Shown here in pieces: positions 51,105 through 61,175 of a DNA stretch of 64,000 bases. The position numbers and the translations under genes are program-made. The DNA is taken from positions 1,165,810 through 1,229,809 of the forward strand of contig NZ_CP046103.1 in NCBI RefSeq assembly GCF_009707325.1, in the 5' to 3' direction. The DNA comes from Pseudomonas sp. IB20 (lineage in GTDB: Bacteria > Pseudomonadota > Gammaproteobacteria > Pseudomonadales > Pseudomonadaceae). The notes under the pieces were generated by a model that was given only the letters and a program-made list of their open reading frames with translations, made no database searches and was not told the DNA's origin. Position 1 is the stretch's first letter; every line of letters begins with the position of its first letter.

Positions 51105-51140
51105 GGAGGGCGTCGTCCCAGACGAGCTCGTACAACCGGC

Positions 51141-51170
51141 AAAAAAAAGCCTCCGTCAGGGAGGCTTCCG
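51141..51170 (-). terminator. terminator of the PA3496-like gene
   Basis: On the minus strand GCCTCC and GGAGGC form a stem followed by eight Ts. It may also stop the converging response-regulator transcript, although its plus-strand side lacks a T-run. Confidence 0.8.
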
Positions 51171-51186
51171 GTCGCCAACGGCTCGA

Positions 51187-51366
51187 TCAGAGATCGAAGT
51201 CGTAATCGGCCAGCTGTTTTTGCAAGCGTCGCTCTTCCAGAAGGTTATCGATGGTGCGGCGTTTGCTTAAATTGGTCTTGGCCACCTCTGCAACGGGGGC
51301 TTCCCCGTCGTCATCCGCTTCAACGAGGTCGTCTTCTACATCCAGTTGTTCTTTGCCAGTGCTCAT
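51187..51366 (-). CDS. small conserved PA3496-family protein
   Basis: A 59-residue protein starting MSTGKEQLDVEDDLVEADDD and ending LADYDFDL. The N-terminal half is strongly acidic; the C-terminal half is a basic-acidic helix (SKRRTIDNLLEERRLQKQ). It matches the small PA3496-type protein found beside nth in pseudomonads. No signal peptide or cysteine is present; its role is unknown. Confidence 0.8.
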   Translation of the reverse strand: MSTGKEQLDVEDDLVEADDDGEAPVAEVAKTNLSKRRTIDNLLEERRLQKQLADYDFDL

Positions 51367-51473
51367 AAGGTTAACTCCAGGCTAAGACTGCCGTTGGCGC
51401 TCCTTATAACGATAATCCATGAAAGGGTAAAAAAGATTTTTTCAATCGACTGATCGAGAAAACCAATGAACCC

Positions 51474-52112
51474 TCAATCGTCGGATGTCTTGTCCTTGTA
51501 TTCGCACAGGTCTTCGATGCGGCAGCTCCCGCAGCGAGGTTTGCGCGCCTGGCAAACGTAGCGCCCGTGAAGAATCAGCCAATGGTGGGAATCGAGCAAA
51601 TACGGCTTGGGCACGAATTTCATCAGCTGCTTTTCCACCTCCACCACGTTTTTGCCGCGAGCAATACCGGTTCGGTTGCTGACGCGGAAAATATGCGTGT
51701 CCACCGCCATGGTCAGCTGCCGAAACGCGGTGTTGAGCACCACGTTAGCGGTTTTACGGCCTACGCCGGGGAGGGCTTCCAGGGCTTCGCGGGTTTGTGG
51801 CACCTCGCTGCCGTGCAACTCCACGAGCAGGCGGCAGGTCTCGATGACATTCTTGGCCTTGCTGTTGTATAGGCCGATGGTCTTGATGTATTCGGACAAC
51901 CCGGCCACGCCCAAGGCATAGATGGCCTCTGGCGTATTGGCTACTGGATACAGTTTGGCCGTGGCCTTGTTGACGCCAACGTCCGTGGATTGGGCCGACA
52001 GAATCACCGCAATCAGCAACTCGAACGGCGAGGAGTAAGCCAGCTCGGTCTTGGGTTCTGGATTGTCTTCGTGAAACCTGCGGAAAATTTCCAGGCGTTT
52101 TGCGGCGTTCAT
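51474..52112 (-). CDS. nth: endonuclease III
   Basis: A 212-residue DNA glycosylase/AP lyase for oxidised pyrimidines. The helix-hairpin-helix is LPGVGRKTANVVL with catalytic Lys, the catalytic Asp is in VDTHIFRV, and the C-terminal 4Fe-4S cluster has the CX6CX2CX5C spacing (CQARKPRCGSCRIEDLC). Its ATG overlaps the stop of a possible 48-codon frame (ATGA). Confidence 0.95.
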   Translation of the reverse strand: MNAAKRLEIFRRFHEDNPEPKTELAYSSPFELLIAVILSAQSTDVGVNKATAKLYPVANTPEAIYALGVAGLSEYIKTIGLYNSKAKNVIETCRLLVELHGSEVPQTREALEALPGVGRKTANVVLNTAFRQLTMAVDTHIFRVSNRTGIARGKNVVEVEKQLMKFVPKPYLLDSHHWLILHGRYVCQARKPRCGSCRIEDLCEYKDKTSDD

Positions 52113-52255
52113 GGGGCAGGCATTTCCTTGCAGACGGTCAACGTGGTTTCAAAAGTGAGTGCAGGCTTGGCAGGATAAACCATCGCCACCACGCCCGGCA
52201 GCGCCTGTGGTGGATCAACCGCCGGTGTGGGCGTCCACTTGGCGCTGCGCTTCAT
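52109..52255 (-). CDS. possible 48-residue coupled small protein
   Basis: An ATG at 52255, inside the end of rsxB, opens a frame ([20 protein letters not shown] at its start, ending VCKEMPAP) that closes with an ATGA overlap on the nth start. It fills the gap between the two genes, and Pro is frequent. I do not recognise it. The perfect overlap with nth suggests translational coupling, but chance is possible. Confidence 0.3.
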   Translation of the reverse strand: MKRSAKWTPTPAVDPPQALPGVVAMVYPAKPALTFETTLTVCKEMPAP

Positions 52256-53378
52256 CCAGCTTGTGTTGTGCGGCATTCAGCTCATCCACGCTGGCGCCCG
52301 GTTGGCGTTGCAACTTGCTCACATCGGCCCGTGCATAAGCCAGGGCGGTTTTGAGTTGGCGCAGTCTGGCGTCGATGGGGCGCTTTTCAACACGCTGCAA
52401 GTCGGGTCGTGGCTGCTCGCTGGCAGCTTCTGCGTCATGCAAGGTTTGCTCGGCAGTGGCCAGTGCAGCATTCAAGGTGGCCAGTTGCTGTTCGTCAGCG
52501 TTCTGGTCCTGAGCCTTTTTTAACGCGGCGCGGCGCATGGCTAGCTGGATTTTCGCACGCTTGAGTTCAGGGTCTTTCAGGGTTGGCGGTGGCGGCGGAT
52601 TGCCCACCTCCAGTGCACTGAGCGCCTGCTCCGCTGCTTCGAACTGTTGCTGCAGAACAATCAGCTGCGACTGTTGCTCAGAGGTCGGCGGGTGACCAAA
52701 CGCCTTCAGTGACTTATGCAGTTGGGCCCGACTCATCGCGACCGTGATTTTGGCTTTCTTGACGGCTGCATCCCTGGCCGCCTGAGCGGTGTCAGCGTGC
52801 ACGGGCGCAACAGGCAGTGAGCGCTTGGCGCGTGCAAGGCGTTCGGCGAGCCTGTGTGCTTCTTCCCGTTGCAGCCGCGTATTGCGTTGCTCAAAGCGTC
52901 GCCGCGCACGATCGCGCTTGAGGCCACGCTCGTGGCGCTGGTGATCACTGGCCGCCAGGTCGCCCACAATCGGCAGCACGCTGGCCGCTGGGCGCATCTC
53001 AATGCAATCGACAGGGCAGGGCGCGACGCACAGGTCGCAACCGGTGCACTCATCCATGATGACGGTGTGCATCAATTTGGCGGCGCCAACAATCGCATCC
53101 ACCGGGCAGGCCTGGATGCATTTGGTGCAGCCGATGCACTCGGCCTCGCGGATATAGGCGACCAGGGCTGGGGCTTCACCTCGGCTGGTGTCCAGTTCCA
53201 GCACTGGCACACGCAGTAATTGCGCAAGGCCCGCGATGGTTTCCTGCCCACCGGGCGGGCACTTGTTGATCGCCTCGCCAAGCGCGATGCCCTCGGCGTA
53301 AGGCTTGCAGCCAGGGTGCCCGCACTTGCCGCATTGGGTCTGCGGCAGCAGCGCGTCGATACGTTGAATCAGCGTCAT
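52215..53378 (-). CDS. rsxB: RsxB/RnfB-like iron-sulfur protein without membrane anchor
   Basis: A 387-residue protein. The N-terminal Fe-S domain has CGKCGHPGC and INKCPPGG; two 4Fe-4S ferredoxin motifs follow ([13 protein letters not shown] and [13 protein letters not shown], about 75-130). RnfB normally starts with a membrane helix; here it begins [20 protein letters not shown], so the anchor is missing. Residues about 200-387 form an Ala/Gln/Lys-rich helical tail with three degenerate repeats of 55-60 residues, like the tail of RsxC. No rnfA, C, D, G or E gene is adjacent. It probably delivers electrons to Fe-S proteins such as SoxR or Nth's neighbourhood; that is inference. Confidence 0.82.
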   Translation of the reverse strand: MTLIQRIDALLPQTQCGKCGHPGCKPYAEGIALGEAINKCPPGGQETIAGLAQLLRVPVLELDTSRGEAPALVAYIREAECIGCTKCIQACPVDAIVGAAKLMHTVIMDECTGCDLCVAPCPVDCIEMRPAASVLPIVGDLAASDHQRHERGLKRDRARRRFEQRNTRLQREEAHRLAERLARAKRSLPVAPVHADTAQAARDAAVKKAKITVAMSRAQLHKSLKAFGHPPTSEQQSQLIVLQQQFEAAEQALSALEVGNPPPPPTLKDPELKRAKIQLAMRRAALKKAQDQNADEQQLATLNAALATAEQTLHDAEAASEQPRPDLQRVEKRPIDARLRQLKTALAYARADVSKLQRQPGASVDELNAAQHKLDEAQRQVDAHTGG

Positions 53379-53419
53379 GGGGTGATCATTGGCATGCCGG
53401 TTGAACAAACAGGGCCGGT

Positions 53420-53580
53420 TGGGGTGAGCCCGCTGGTTGTGGCAGATGGGCTTGTTGTGGCGAGCCCGCTTACTGTGGCGAGCGGGGCTGTCGTGGGAGC
53501 GGGCGTTCTATCTGCAGGAACAAGGTGCCTGGTTTAGGGCCGCTGCGCAGCCCAATACGGGGCAAGCCCGCTCGCCACCT
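53420..53580. repeat. REP-rich spacer between metG and rsxB
   Basis: GTGGCGAGCCCGCT, GTGGCGAGCGGGGCT and GTGGGAGCGGGCG recur in direct order, with CAAGCCCGCTCGCCAC in the opposite sense at the end. It is a local cluster of REP half-sites without coding potential. Confidence 0.6.
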
Positions 53581-53584
53581 AGTT

Positions 53585-55636
53585 TTACTTGATCCGTTGC
53601 CCCGGCTTCGCGCCGCTGTCCGGGCTCAGCAGGTAGATTTCTTCACCACCAGGGCCAGCCGCCATCACCATGCCTTCGGAAATGCCGAACTTCATTTTCC
53701 GTGGCTTGAGGTTGGCGATCATCATGGTCAGCCGACCATCGAGCTTGGACGGGTCCGGGTAAGCGCTCTTGATCCCGGAGAACACGTTGCGTTGCTCATC
53801 ACCGATGTCCAGTGTCAGGCGCAGCAGCTTGTCGGCACCCTCCACGGCTTCGGCCTTGATGATCAGCGCGACGCGCAGGTCCACGGCGGCAAAGGCGTCG
53901 AAGTCGATTTCCGGGGAGAGCGGGTCTTTGGCCAGTTCGCCGTTGCCGGCAGGTGCAGATTCGCCGGTGTCGGTCTGGCTGGCGACCAGGTCTTCTTTCG
54001 AAGCATCGGTCATCGCCTGCACCTTGATCGGGTCGATACGGGTCATCAGCGGCTTGAACTCATTCAACGGGTGGTTGCTGAGCAAGGTGGTGTGGTCGTT
54101 CCAAGTCAGCGGCGCGACGTTGAGGAACGCCTCGGCGTCGGCAGCCAGCAATGGCAGCACCGGCTTGAGGAAGATCACCAACTGGCGGAACAGGTTGACG
54201 CCCGTGGCGCAGATCGCCTGGACTTCAGCCTGCTTGCCTTCCTGCTTGTTCAGCGACCATGGTGCCTTGTCGGCGATCCAGGCGTTGGCACGGTCGGCCA
54301 GGCCCATGATCTCGCGCATGGCACGGGCGAAGTCGCGGGCTTCATAGGCGTCGGCAATGTTTGGCGCGGCGGCCAGGAACGCTTCGGTCAGTTCCGGCGC
54401 AGCGTTTTCGGCCACCAGCAGGCCGGCATTGCCCTTGTGGATAAACCCGGCGCAACGGCTGGCGATGTTGACGACTTTGCCCACCAGGTCCGAGTTGACC
54501 TTTTGTACGAAGTCTTCCAGGTTCAGGTCGAGGTCGTCGACGCCACGGCCCAGCTTGGACGCGTAGTAGTAGCGCAGGTATTCCGGCGACAGATGGTCGA
54601 GGTAGGTGCGCGCCTTGATAAAGGTGCCACGCGACTTGGACATCTTCTGGCCGTTGACCGTCAGGTAGCCGTGCACGGCAATGCCGGTTGGCTTGCGGTA
54701 ACCCGAACCTTCGAGCATCGCCGGCCAGAACAGCGCGTGGAAGTTGACGATGTCCTTGCCGATGAAGTGGTACAGCTCGGCGGTGGAGTCCTTGGCCCAG
54801 AACGCGTCGAAATCCAGCTCCGGAGTGCGGTCGCAGAGGTTCTTGAAGCTGGCCATGTAGCCGATCGGCGCGTCCAGCCACACATAGAAGTACTTGCCCG
54901 GCTCGTCCGGGATCTCGAAACCGAAGTACGGCGCATCGCGGGAGATGTCCCACTGTTGCAGGCCGGCATCCAGCCACTCGGCGATCTTGTTGGCCACGGC
55001 GTCCTGCAGGGTGCCGCTGCGGGTCCAGGTTTGCAGCATCTGCTGGAAATCCGGGAGCTTGAAGAAGAAGTGCTGGGAGTCCTTGAGCACCGGAATGGCG
55101 CCGGAGATGGCCGACCTTGGGTTTTTCAGGTCGGTAGGTGCGTAAGTGGCACCGCACTTCTCGCAGTTGTCGCCGTATTGGTCTTCGGTGCCGCATTTCG
55201 GGCAGGTGCCCTTGATGAAGCGGTCGGCCAGGAACATTTTCTTTTCCGGGTCGAAATACTGCGTGATCGAGCGCGTGGCAATGTGCCCGGCGTCGCGCAG
55301 GCGCGTGTAGATCTGGCTCGACAGCTCGCGGTTTTCGTCGGAGTGGGTCGAGTGGAAATTGTCGAAATCCACCAGGAACTCGGCAAAGTCGGCGCTGTGT
55401 TCAGCCTGCACATTGGCGATCAGTTGTTCCGGGGTGATCCCTTCCTTTTCGGCGCGCAACATGATGGCCGATCCGTGGGCGTCGTCTGCGCAGACATAAA
55501 TGCATTGATTGCCGCGATGCTTCTGGAAGCGCACCCACATATCGGTCTGGATGTACTCAAGCATATGGCCAAGATGGATAGAACCATTGGCATAGGGCAG
55601 GGCGCTGGTGACGAGGATCTTGCGTGGCTCTGACAT
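53585..55636 (-). CDS. metG: methionyl-tRNA synthetase
   Basis: A 683-residue class I synthetase. HIGH motif is HLGHML, KMSKS motif is GQKMSKSRG, and the zinc knuckle is formed by CPKCG and CEKCG. The C-terminal tRNA-binding domain (about 580-683, EMAP-II/Trbp111 type, [11 protein letters not shown]) dimerises and binds tRNA. It is divergent from apbC across 172 bp. Confidence 0.96.
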   Translation of the reverse strand: MSEPRKILVTSALPYANGSIHLGHMLEYIQTDMWVRFQKHRGNQCIYVCADDAHGSAIMLRAEKEGITPEQLIANVQAEHSADFAEFLVDFDNFHSTHSDENRELSSQIYTRLRDAGHIATRSITQYFDPEKKMFLADRFIKGTCPKCGTEDQYGDNCEKCGATYAPTDLKNPRSAISGAIPVLKDSQHFFFKLPDFQQMLQTWTRSGTLQDAVANKIAEWLDAGLQQWDISRDAPYFGFEIPDEPGKYFYVWLDAPIGYMASFKNLCDRTPELDFDAFWAKDSTAELYHFIGKDIVNFHALFWPAMLEGSGYRKPTGIAVHGYLTVNGQKMSKSRGTFIKARTYLDHLSPEYLRYYYASKLGRGVDDLDLNLEDFVQKVNSDLVGKVVNIASRCAGFIHKGNAGLLVAENAAPELTEAFLAAAPNIADAYEARDFARAMREIMGLADRANAWIADKAPWSLNKQEGKQAEVQAICATGVNLFRQLVIFLKPVLPLLAADAEAFLNVAPLTWNDHTTLLSNHPLNEFKPLMTRIDPIKVQAMTDASKEDLVASQTDTGESAPAGNGELAKDPLSPEIDFDAFAAVDLRVALIIKAEAVEGADKLLRLTLDIGDEQRNVFSGIKSAYPDPSKLDGRLTMMIANLKPRKMKFGISEGMVMAAGPGGEEIYLLSPDSGAKPGQRIK

Positions 55637-55808
55637 GGGGCTCGGCTACTTGATGAAACGGAGGTCGGCCACTATAAAGCGCCGGGAAATATATTTCACC
55701 CCGTGACGCGGTTTCTGAATATTCCCAAGTCTGGAAAGCATGCCGTTGGGCGCCTGGAACGGTTAGGATAGCCGCCTGTTTCAGTCAGTCTTTTTTCGGG
55801 AGTAGCCC

Positions 55809-56903
55809 ATGAGCGCCGTCAATCGCGCAGCGGTGGAAGCCGTTCTTCGCCAATACACCGACCCCTATTTGAACCAGGACCCGGTCAGCGCCGGCTGTGT
55901 ACGCGCCATCGAGGTCCAGGGCGACCAGGTTTCAGTCCAGTTGGAACTGGGTTATGCCGCCGGTCTGTTCAAGAGCGGTTGGGCGCAGATGCTGCAAATG
56001 GCCATTGAGGGCTTGGACGGCGTGCGTTCGGCCAAGGTCGACATCCAGTGCGTGATCGCCGCGCACAAGGCCCAGGCGCAGATCCCAGGCCTGGCCAACG
56101 TCAAGAACGTGGTCGCCGTGGCGTCCGGCAAGGGCGGCGTGGGTAAATCCACCACGGCCGCCAACCTGGCGCTGGCGCTGGCCCGCGAAGGTGCCCGCGT
56201 GGGTATTCTCGACGCCGACATCTACGGCCCCAGCCAAGGCGTGATGTTCGGCATTGCCGAAGGCACCCGACCCAAGGTCAAGGACCAGAAGTGGTTCGTA
56301 CCGATTGAGTCGATGGGCGTTGAGGTCATGTCCATGGCTTTTCTCACCGATGACAACACGCCGATGGTCTGGCGCGGGCCGATGGTCTCCGGCGCGCTGC
56401 TGCAACTGGTCACCCAGACCGCCTGGGGCGACCTGGATTACTTGGTGATCGACATGCCGCCAGGCACCGGCGATATCCAGCTGACCCTGGCGCAGAAAGT
56501 CCCGGTGGCCGGCTCGGTGATCGTGACCACGCCCCAGGACCTGGCGCTGCTCGACGCCAGAAAAGGCGTGGAGATGTTCCGCAAGGTCAACATCCCGGTG
56601 CTGGGTGTTGTGGAAAACATGGCGGTACACATCTGCTCCAACTGCGGGCATGCCGAGCATCTGTTTGGCGAGGGCGGCGGCGAGAAGCTGGCAACCCAAT
56701 ACGGCGTCGAACTGCTGGCCTCGTTGCCGCTGGCGATGGAAATTCGTGAGCAGGCTGACGGCGGCAAGCCCACTGTGGCGGCCGAGCCCGACGGGCAGCT
56801 TGCAATGATCTACCAAGAGTTGGCCCGTCATGTGGGCGCGCGGATCGTCTTGCAAGAAGCAGCAGCGCCGGCAATGCCGACGATTACGGTCAGCGACGAC
56901 TGA
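55809..56903 (+). CDS. apbC: Fe-S cluster carrier ATPase ApbC/Mrp
   Basis: A 364-residue P-loop NTPase: N-terminal MIP18/DUF59 domain (about 5-90), deviant Walker A GKGGVGKSTT, and a CSNCG motif that bridges a 4Fe-4S cluster in the dimer. It transfers clusters to apo-proteins. GGGAG precedes the ATG. A terminator follows. Confidence 0.94.
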   Translation: MSAVNRAAVEAVLRQYTDPYLNQDPVSAGCVRAIEVQGDQVSVQLELGYAAGLFKSGWAQMLQMAIEGLDGVRSAKVDIQCVIAAHKAQAQIPGLANVKNVVAVASGKGGVGKSTTAANLALALAREGARVGILDADIYGPSQGVMFGIAEGTRPKVKDQKWFVPIESMGVEVMSMAFLTDDNTPMVWRGPMVSGALLQLVTQTAWGDLDYLVIDMPPGTGDIQLTLAQKVPVAGSVIVTTPQDLALLDARKGVEMFRKVNIPVLGVVENMAVHICSNCGHAEHLFGEGGGEKLATQYGVELLASLPLAMEIREQADGGKPTVAAEPDGQLAMIYQELARHVGARIVLQEAAAPAMPTITVSDD

Positions 56904-56920
56904 TCGGTTTGAAGGAAAAC

Positions 56921-56945
56921 AAGCCTCGACTGTGTCGGGGCTTTT
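56921..56945 (+). terminator. apbC terminator
   Basis: AAGCCTCGAC and GTCGGGGCTT form a 10-bp stem (one wobble) with a 3-nt loop and five Ts. Confidence 0.88.
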
Positions 56946-56999
56946 TCATGCCTGAGGATTCGTCAACGGTTTCCAAATACGCATTTACGCAATGGCGCG

Positions 57000-57017
57000 T
57001 GTAAGCATTCGCCTACT
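57000..57017 (+). promoter_or_regulatory. GacA upstream activating sequence for rsmZ
   Basis: TGTAAGCATTCGCCTACT matches TGTAAGN6CTTACA in the left half and 4 of 6 positions on the right. It lies about 188 bp upstream of the predicted rsmZ start, the usual distance for this class of RNA. The AT-rich 57018-57150 between them shows no gene. Confidence 0.7.
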
Positions 57018-57153
57018 TTTGGGTAAGTGTTTGGTTTTTTTACCGCGCGTGTACGTCTTGAATCGGCGAAAGACTTTTCTATCTTATTGAAATTAAACAA
57101 TTATTTATTTCAATTCGAGTGCTGAAGTCTGTCAGCTCAGCGGTTGGATCCCG

Positions 57154-57181
57154 TTGAACTTCCCTTGGAAGTCTCTAACAT
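57154..57181 (+). promoter_or_regulatory. sigma-70 promoter of rsmZ
   Basis: TTGAAC (57154-57159) and TAACAT (57176-57181) are separated by 16 nt, placing the start about 6-7 nt later at 57188, exactly where the RNA's first stem begins. Confidence 0.7.
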
Positions 57182-57187
57182 CAGCCC

Positions 57188-57322
57188 TGTGTCCACGGAT
57201 TGACACAGCCATCAAGGAACGATGGTTGAAGGAACGTCGCAGGATGCGATTCATCAGGACGATGAAAAGGAATACAGGGACTAGGGAAAAAATGTGGGCG
57301 GGTCATACCGCCCCTTTTTTTT
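57188..57322 (+). ncRNA. rsmZ: RsmZ small regulatory RNA
   Basis: A 135-nt RNA rich in GGA motifs, about eight of them, several in hairpin loops: the first stem is GTGTC/GACAC with GGA in the loop, and others follow as CATCAAGGAACGATG, GTCGCAGGATGCGA and CATCAGGACGATG. It ends in a terminator GGGCGG/CCGCCC with eight Ts. Sequence, GGA pattern and place beside fdxA and near mutS match RsmZ/PrrB of P. fluorescens, which sequesters RsmA/RsmE under GacS/GacA control. Confidence 0.92.
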
Positions 57323-57358
57323 GCCTGTAGAAAAGTGAAACTCACCCTGCAGAAACGC

Positions 57359-57383
57359 AAAAAGGCCCGCAAAGGGCCTTTTT
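57359..57383 (-). terminator. fdxA terminator
   Basis: AAAAAGGCCC and GGGCCTTTTT form a symmetrical stem with a 5-nt loop; it lies just past the fdxA stop. Confidence 0.9.
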
Positions 57384-57400
57384 ATTGGGCGGCGGCGCGT

Positions 57401-57724
57401 TTAGCGCTCGAGGTTTGCAATCTTACCTTTCTTGCCATCCCACTCCGCTGCATCAGGCATCGGATCTTTACGCTCAGTGATATTCGGCCAGATTTCCGCC
57501 AAATCAACGTTCAACTGAATAAATTCCTGCATCTCTGCCGGGACTTCGTCCTCGGAGAAAATAGCGACGGCCGGGCACTCTGGTTCACACAGGGCGCAGT
57601 CGATGCACTCATCCGGGTGGATAACCAGGAAGTTCGGGCCTTCGTAGAAGCAGTCCACCGGACACACTTCGACGCAGTCGGTGTACTTGCACTTGATGCA
57701 GTTGTCGGTAACGACGAAGGTCAT
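57401..57724 (-). CDS. fdxA: 7Fe ferredoxin FdxA
   Basis: A 107-residue ferredoxin carrying one 3Fe-4S and one 4Fe-4S cluster. Cys ligands are in [17 protein letters not shown] and [12 protein letters not shown]; the C-terminal half is the FdxA-specific extension. It is transcribed in the same direction as mutS, 142 bp downstream of it, and convergent with rsmZ. Confidence 0.95.
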   Translation of the reverse strand: MTFVVTDNCIKCKYTDCVEVCPVDCFYEGPNFLVIHPDECIDCALCEPECPAVAIFSEDEVPAEMQEFIQLNVDLAEIWPNITERKDPMPDAAEWDGKKGKIANLER

Positions 57725-57866
57725 TTCTAATTCTCTCCTCAGGCGGCGGCAGCGAAACCCCTTGTGGTGGGGTTCGCGAGGTTCGGGAGCGATAGTCTGC
57801 AGACCAGGCTAAAAGCCTGCAGCATCCCAAACCGCGCGAGAGTCTACCAGCTTGCAAGCGTCTGCG

Positions 57867-60458
57867 TTATATCCGAGTCTGCAGTGCATATAACATTTCT
57901 AGCGCTTTGCGCGGCGTCAAGCCGTCCAAGTCAAGCTTAGCCAACTCATCCAGCACCGGATGCGGCAAACTGGCGAACATGTCGCTCTGGTGCGGCGCGC
58001 TCGGTTTATTGCTGGCTTTAGCTGGGCTTGCCACGGGCATCTCGTGGGGCAAGGCGGTTTCTTCCAGGCGGCTCAGGTGCTCGCGGGCACGGGTGATCAC
58101 CTCGCTCGGCACACCGGCCAGTTGCGCCACGGCCAGGCCGTAGCTCTGGCTCGCCGGCCCCGGCAGCACGTGGTGCAGGAACACGATGCGCTCGTTGTGC
58201 TCGGTGGCATTGAGATGCACGTTAGCCACCAGCGGCTCGTTTTCCGGCAGTACGGTCAGCTCGAAATAGTGCGTGGCAAACAGCGTATAAGCGCGCAGAT
58301 GCGCCAAGCGCTCGGCCGCCGCCCATGCCAGGGACAGACCATCAAAGGTGCTGGTGCCGCGCCCCACTTCATCCATCAACACCAAGCTGCGTTCGGTGGC
58401 GTTGTGCAGGATGTTGGCGGTTTCGCTCATTTCCACCATAAAGGTCGAACGGCCACCAGCCAGGTCATCGCTGGAACCGATCCGGGTGAAAATGCGGTCC
58501 ACCAGCGACAGCTCGCAACTGGCCGCCGGTACAAAGCTGCCGATATGCGCCAGCAACACGATCAGCGCGGTCTGGCGCATGTAGGTGGATTTACCGCCCA
58601 TGTTGGGACCGGTGATCACCAGCATGCGGGTATCGTCATCCAGCGACAGGTCGTTGGCAACGAATGGCGTAGTCAACACCTGCTCCACCACCGGGTGGCG
58701 CCCCTGCACGATGCGCATGCACGGCTCACTGACAAAGCGCGGGCAGTTCAGGTCGAGGTTCAGCGCGCGCTCAGCGAGGTTGCTCAACACATCCAGTTCC
58801 GCCAGGGCGGCGGCGGTGTCTTGCAGTGGCGCCAAACGGCTGATCAAGTCTTCGAGCAAGGCTTCATACAGCATCTTTTCCCGCGCCAGAGCGCGGCTCT
58901 TGGCCGACAGTGCCTTGTCTTCAAACTCTTTGAGCTCAGGCGTGATGAAGCGCTCGGCACCTTTAAGGGTTTGACGCCGCTGATAGTCGATCGGCGCCGA
59001 CTCGGCCTGCTTGCTCGGCAACTCAATAAAGTAGCCGTGCACGCGGTTGTAACCGACTTTCAAGTTGGCCAAGCCCGTGCGAGCTTTTTCGCGGGCTTCC
59101 AGGTCAATCAGGAACTGCCCGGCGTTCTCGCTCAGCGATTGCAGCTCATCCAGTTCGGTGTCGTAACCGGTTTTCAGCACGCCGCCGTCACGGATGATCG
59201 CCGGCGGGTTGTCGATAATGGCTTTTTCCAACAGCGCCGCGAGGTCCGGGTAAGTGCCGGCCGTCACGGCGAGTTGTTGCAGGTGCGGCGTGTCCAGTTC
59301 AGTCATCGCCACTTGCAGTTGCGGCAGCGCGCTCAAGGCATCGCGCAGGCGTGCCAAGTCACGCGGCCGCGCATTACGCAGACCGATCCGCGCCAGGATG
59401 CGCTCGATATCACCGATTTCTTTCAGCTGCGGCTGCAGCATTTCAAAGCGATAGCCATCCAGCAGGCAGGTAATAGACGTCTGGCGCGCTTGCAGCACAG
59501 TCAGGTCGCGCAGTGGGCGGTTCAACCAACGGGTCAGCAAGCGGCTGCCCATGGCGGTCTGGCAACGGTCGACCACCGATTGCAGCGTGTTATCGCGGCC
59601 ACCGGCCAGGTTGGTGTCCAACTCCAGGTTGCGACGGCTGGCGCCATCGAGCACCACGGTATCGTCCAGGCGCTCATGGCGCAGGCTGCGCAAATGCGGC
59701 AGGGCGGTGCGCTGGGTTTCCTTGGCATAGCCGAGCAAACAACCGGCGGCGCCGATGGCCAGGGTCAGGTTTTCGCAACCGAAACCTTTAAGGTCTTGCA
59801 CCGAGAATTGCTGGCACAGACTCTTCAGTGCCGAATCACGCTCAAAGTCCCACGGCGCACGACGCTTGGTCCCACGACGCTTCTCCGCTGGCAAGTCCTT
59901 AGGCCAATCATCCGGAATCAACAACTCCACCGGGTTGATGCGCTCCAGCTCCGCCAGCAAGTTCTCCCAGCCCTTGATCTCCAGCACGCTGAAATTGCCA
60001 CTGGTGATGTCCAGCACCGACAGGCCGAACAAACGCTCATCGCCCAACACCGCCGCGATCAAGTTGTCACGACGCTCATCCAGCAACGCCTCATCACTCA
60101 CCGTGCCCGGCGTAATAATGCGCACCACCTGACGTTCCACCGGCCCCTTGCTGGTCGCCGGGTCGCCGATCTGCTCACAGATCACCACCGACTCGCCCAG
60201 CTTCACCAGCTTGACCAAGTAGCCTTCCAACGAATGGTAAGGAATCCCACACATCGGAATCGACTGCCCCGCCGACTGCCCGCGCGCGGTCAAGGTGATG
60301 TCCAGCAACTTGGCGGCCTTCTTCGCGTCTTCGTAGAAGATCTCGTAGAAGTCGCCCATGCGATAGAACATCAACTGATCAGGGTGCTGGTTTTTCAGGC
60401 GCCAGTACTGCTGCATCATCGGCGTGTGGGAGGACAGATCGGAGGTGTTTTTACTCAT
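57867..60458 (-). CDS. mutS: DNA mismatch repair protein MutS
   Basis: An 863-residue mismatch sensor. The mismatch-binding FYE is in [12 protein letters not shown], Walker A is [13 protein letters not shown], Walker B and D-loop are [16 protein letters not shown], and the C-terminal HTH and tetramer tail are present. I start at 60458 ([13 protein letters not shown]), the family norm; the frame remains open 116 codons upstream without homology. The 216 bp before it hold no recognised site apart from the promoter. Confidence 0.95.
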   Translation of the reverse strand: MSKNTSDLSSHTPMMQQYWRLKNQHPDQLMFYRMGDFYEIFYEDAKKAAKLLDITLTARGQSAGQSIPMCGIPYHSLEGYLVKLVKLGESVVICEQIGDPATSKGPVERQVVRIITPGTVSDEALLDERRDNLIAAVLGDERLFGLSVLDITSGNFSVLEIKGWENLLAELERINPVELLIPDDWPKDLPAEKRRGTKRRAPWDFERDSALKSLCQQFSVQDLKGFGCENLTLAIGAAGCLLGYAKETQRTALPHLRSLRHERLDDTVVLDGASRRNLELDTNLAGGRDNTLQSVVDRCQTAMGSRLLTRWLNRPLRDLTVLQARQTSITCLLDGYRFEMLQPQLKEIGDIERILARIGLRNARPRDLARLRDALSALPQLQVAMTELDTPHLQQLAVTAGTYPDLAALLEKAIIDNPPAIIRDGGVLKTGYDTELDELQSLSENAGQFLIDLEAREKARTGLANLKVGYNRVHGYFIELPSKQAESAPIDYQRRQTLKGAERFITPELKEFEDKALSAKSRALAREKMLYEALLEDLISRLAPLQDTAAALAELDVLSNLAERALNLDLNCPRFVSEPCMRIVQGRHPVVEQVLTTPFVANDLSLDDDTRMLVITGPNMGGKSTYMRQTALIVLLAHIGSFVPAASCELSLVDRIFTRIGSSDDLAGGRSTFMVEMSETANILHNATERSLVLMDEVGRGTSTFDGLSLAWAAAERLAHLRAYTLFATHYFELTVLPENEPLVANVHLNATEHNERIVFLHHVLPGPASQSYGLAVAQLAGVPSEVITRAREHLSRLEETALPHEMPVASPAKASNKPSAPHQSDMFASLPHPVLDELAKLDLDGLTPRKALEMLYALQTRI

Positions 60459-60674
60459 TGGATAGTAGGCAAATTCGTTGAAAGTGATGGGGCAAAGGGG
60501 GCGCGTGGTCCAGTGTCGATCAGTTGCGCAGCGCGGGCTTCCAAACGACGCAGGTTGGATGTGGGAGCTGTCGAGCCTGGCAGACCGCAGCCCCTGCATC
60601 GCTGAAGTTCGAAAGCTCAACATCGTTATGCCTACCCCGATGGTGTGGTCCGAAGGCGTGTCGCGGGCGCTGGC

Positions 60675-61175
60675 ATGACACCCGGGCAGATCCTGGTCGC
60701 CATCCTGCTGGCAGTTGCTATCGGCTTTGGCGGCGCTTGTCAGGTTCAAGACTGGCGAATGGGCAAGCAGCTCGCAGAGCAGCTCTCGGAGCGGGGCATT
60801 GCACACCAGAAAGCTCTGGATTCAATTACAACAGATAGCCGAGCAGGATAAGCGCCTAGCCGCCGAGCAGAGAGCGTCCTCCGCTGATCAAAAACACTCC
60901 CTGGAGCTTTCGGATGAAAAACGTAAGCAGGCTGCTCTGTGCGATGACCTTGCCACTGATGATGTGCGGCTGTCAGTCCTTCTCGCCGCAACCGATACAA
61001 CCAGTGGCTGCAGTGTGCCTTCCGCTCCGGCGCCGTCGGTGTGGTTCATGCAGCCCGTCGAGCCCAACTTGACCCAGCGCATGCGCAATGAATTGTCGCC
61101 ATCACCGACGATGGGGATAACGCCGTAATAGCGCTGCGGGCGTGTCAGGCATACGTCAGGGCTGTCACCCGTTGA
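60675..61175 (+). pseudogene. frameshifted Rz-like lysis (i-spanin) gene
   Basis: The reading frame starts [20 protein letters not shown] (signal-anchor) and has the helical [15 protein letters not shown] region, then breaks near 60840. The +1 frame continues AEQDKRLAAEQRASS and DVRLSVLLAATD, and a second shift near 61085 restores IVAITDDGDNAVIALRACQA up to TGA 61173-61175. Together these give a normal Rz-type spanin of tailocin/prophage lysis cassettes. Two frameshifts make it a pseudogene unless sequencing errors are present. Confidence 0.75.

Noticed and set aside
53525..55633. 702-codon frame antisense to metG
   Set aside because: Same cause: mirror of metG codons, no family, no ribosome-binding site.
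57960..60605. Very long open frame (881 codons) antisense to mutS
   Set aside because: It is a shadow of high-GC codon use in mutS; it has no recognisable domain and low-complexity Gln/His/Arg-rich sequence.
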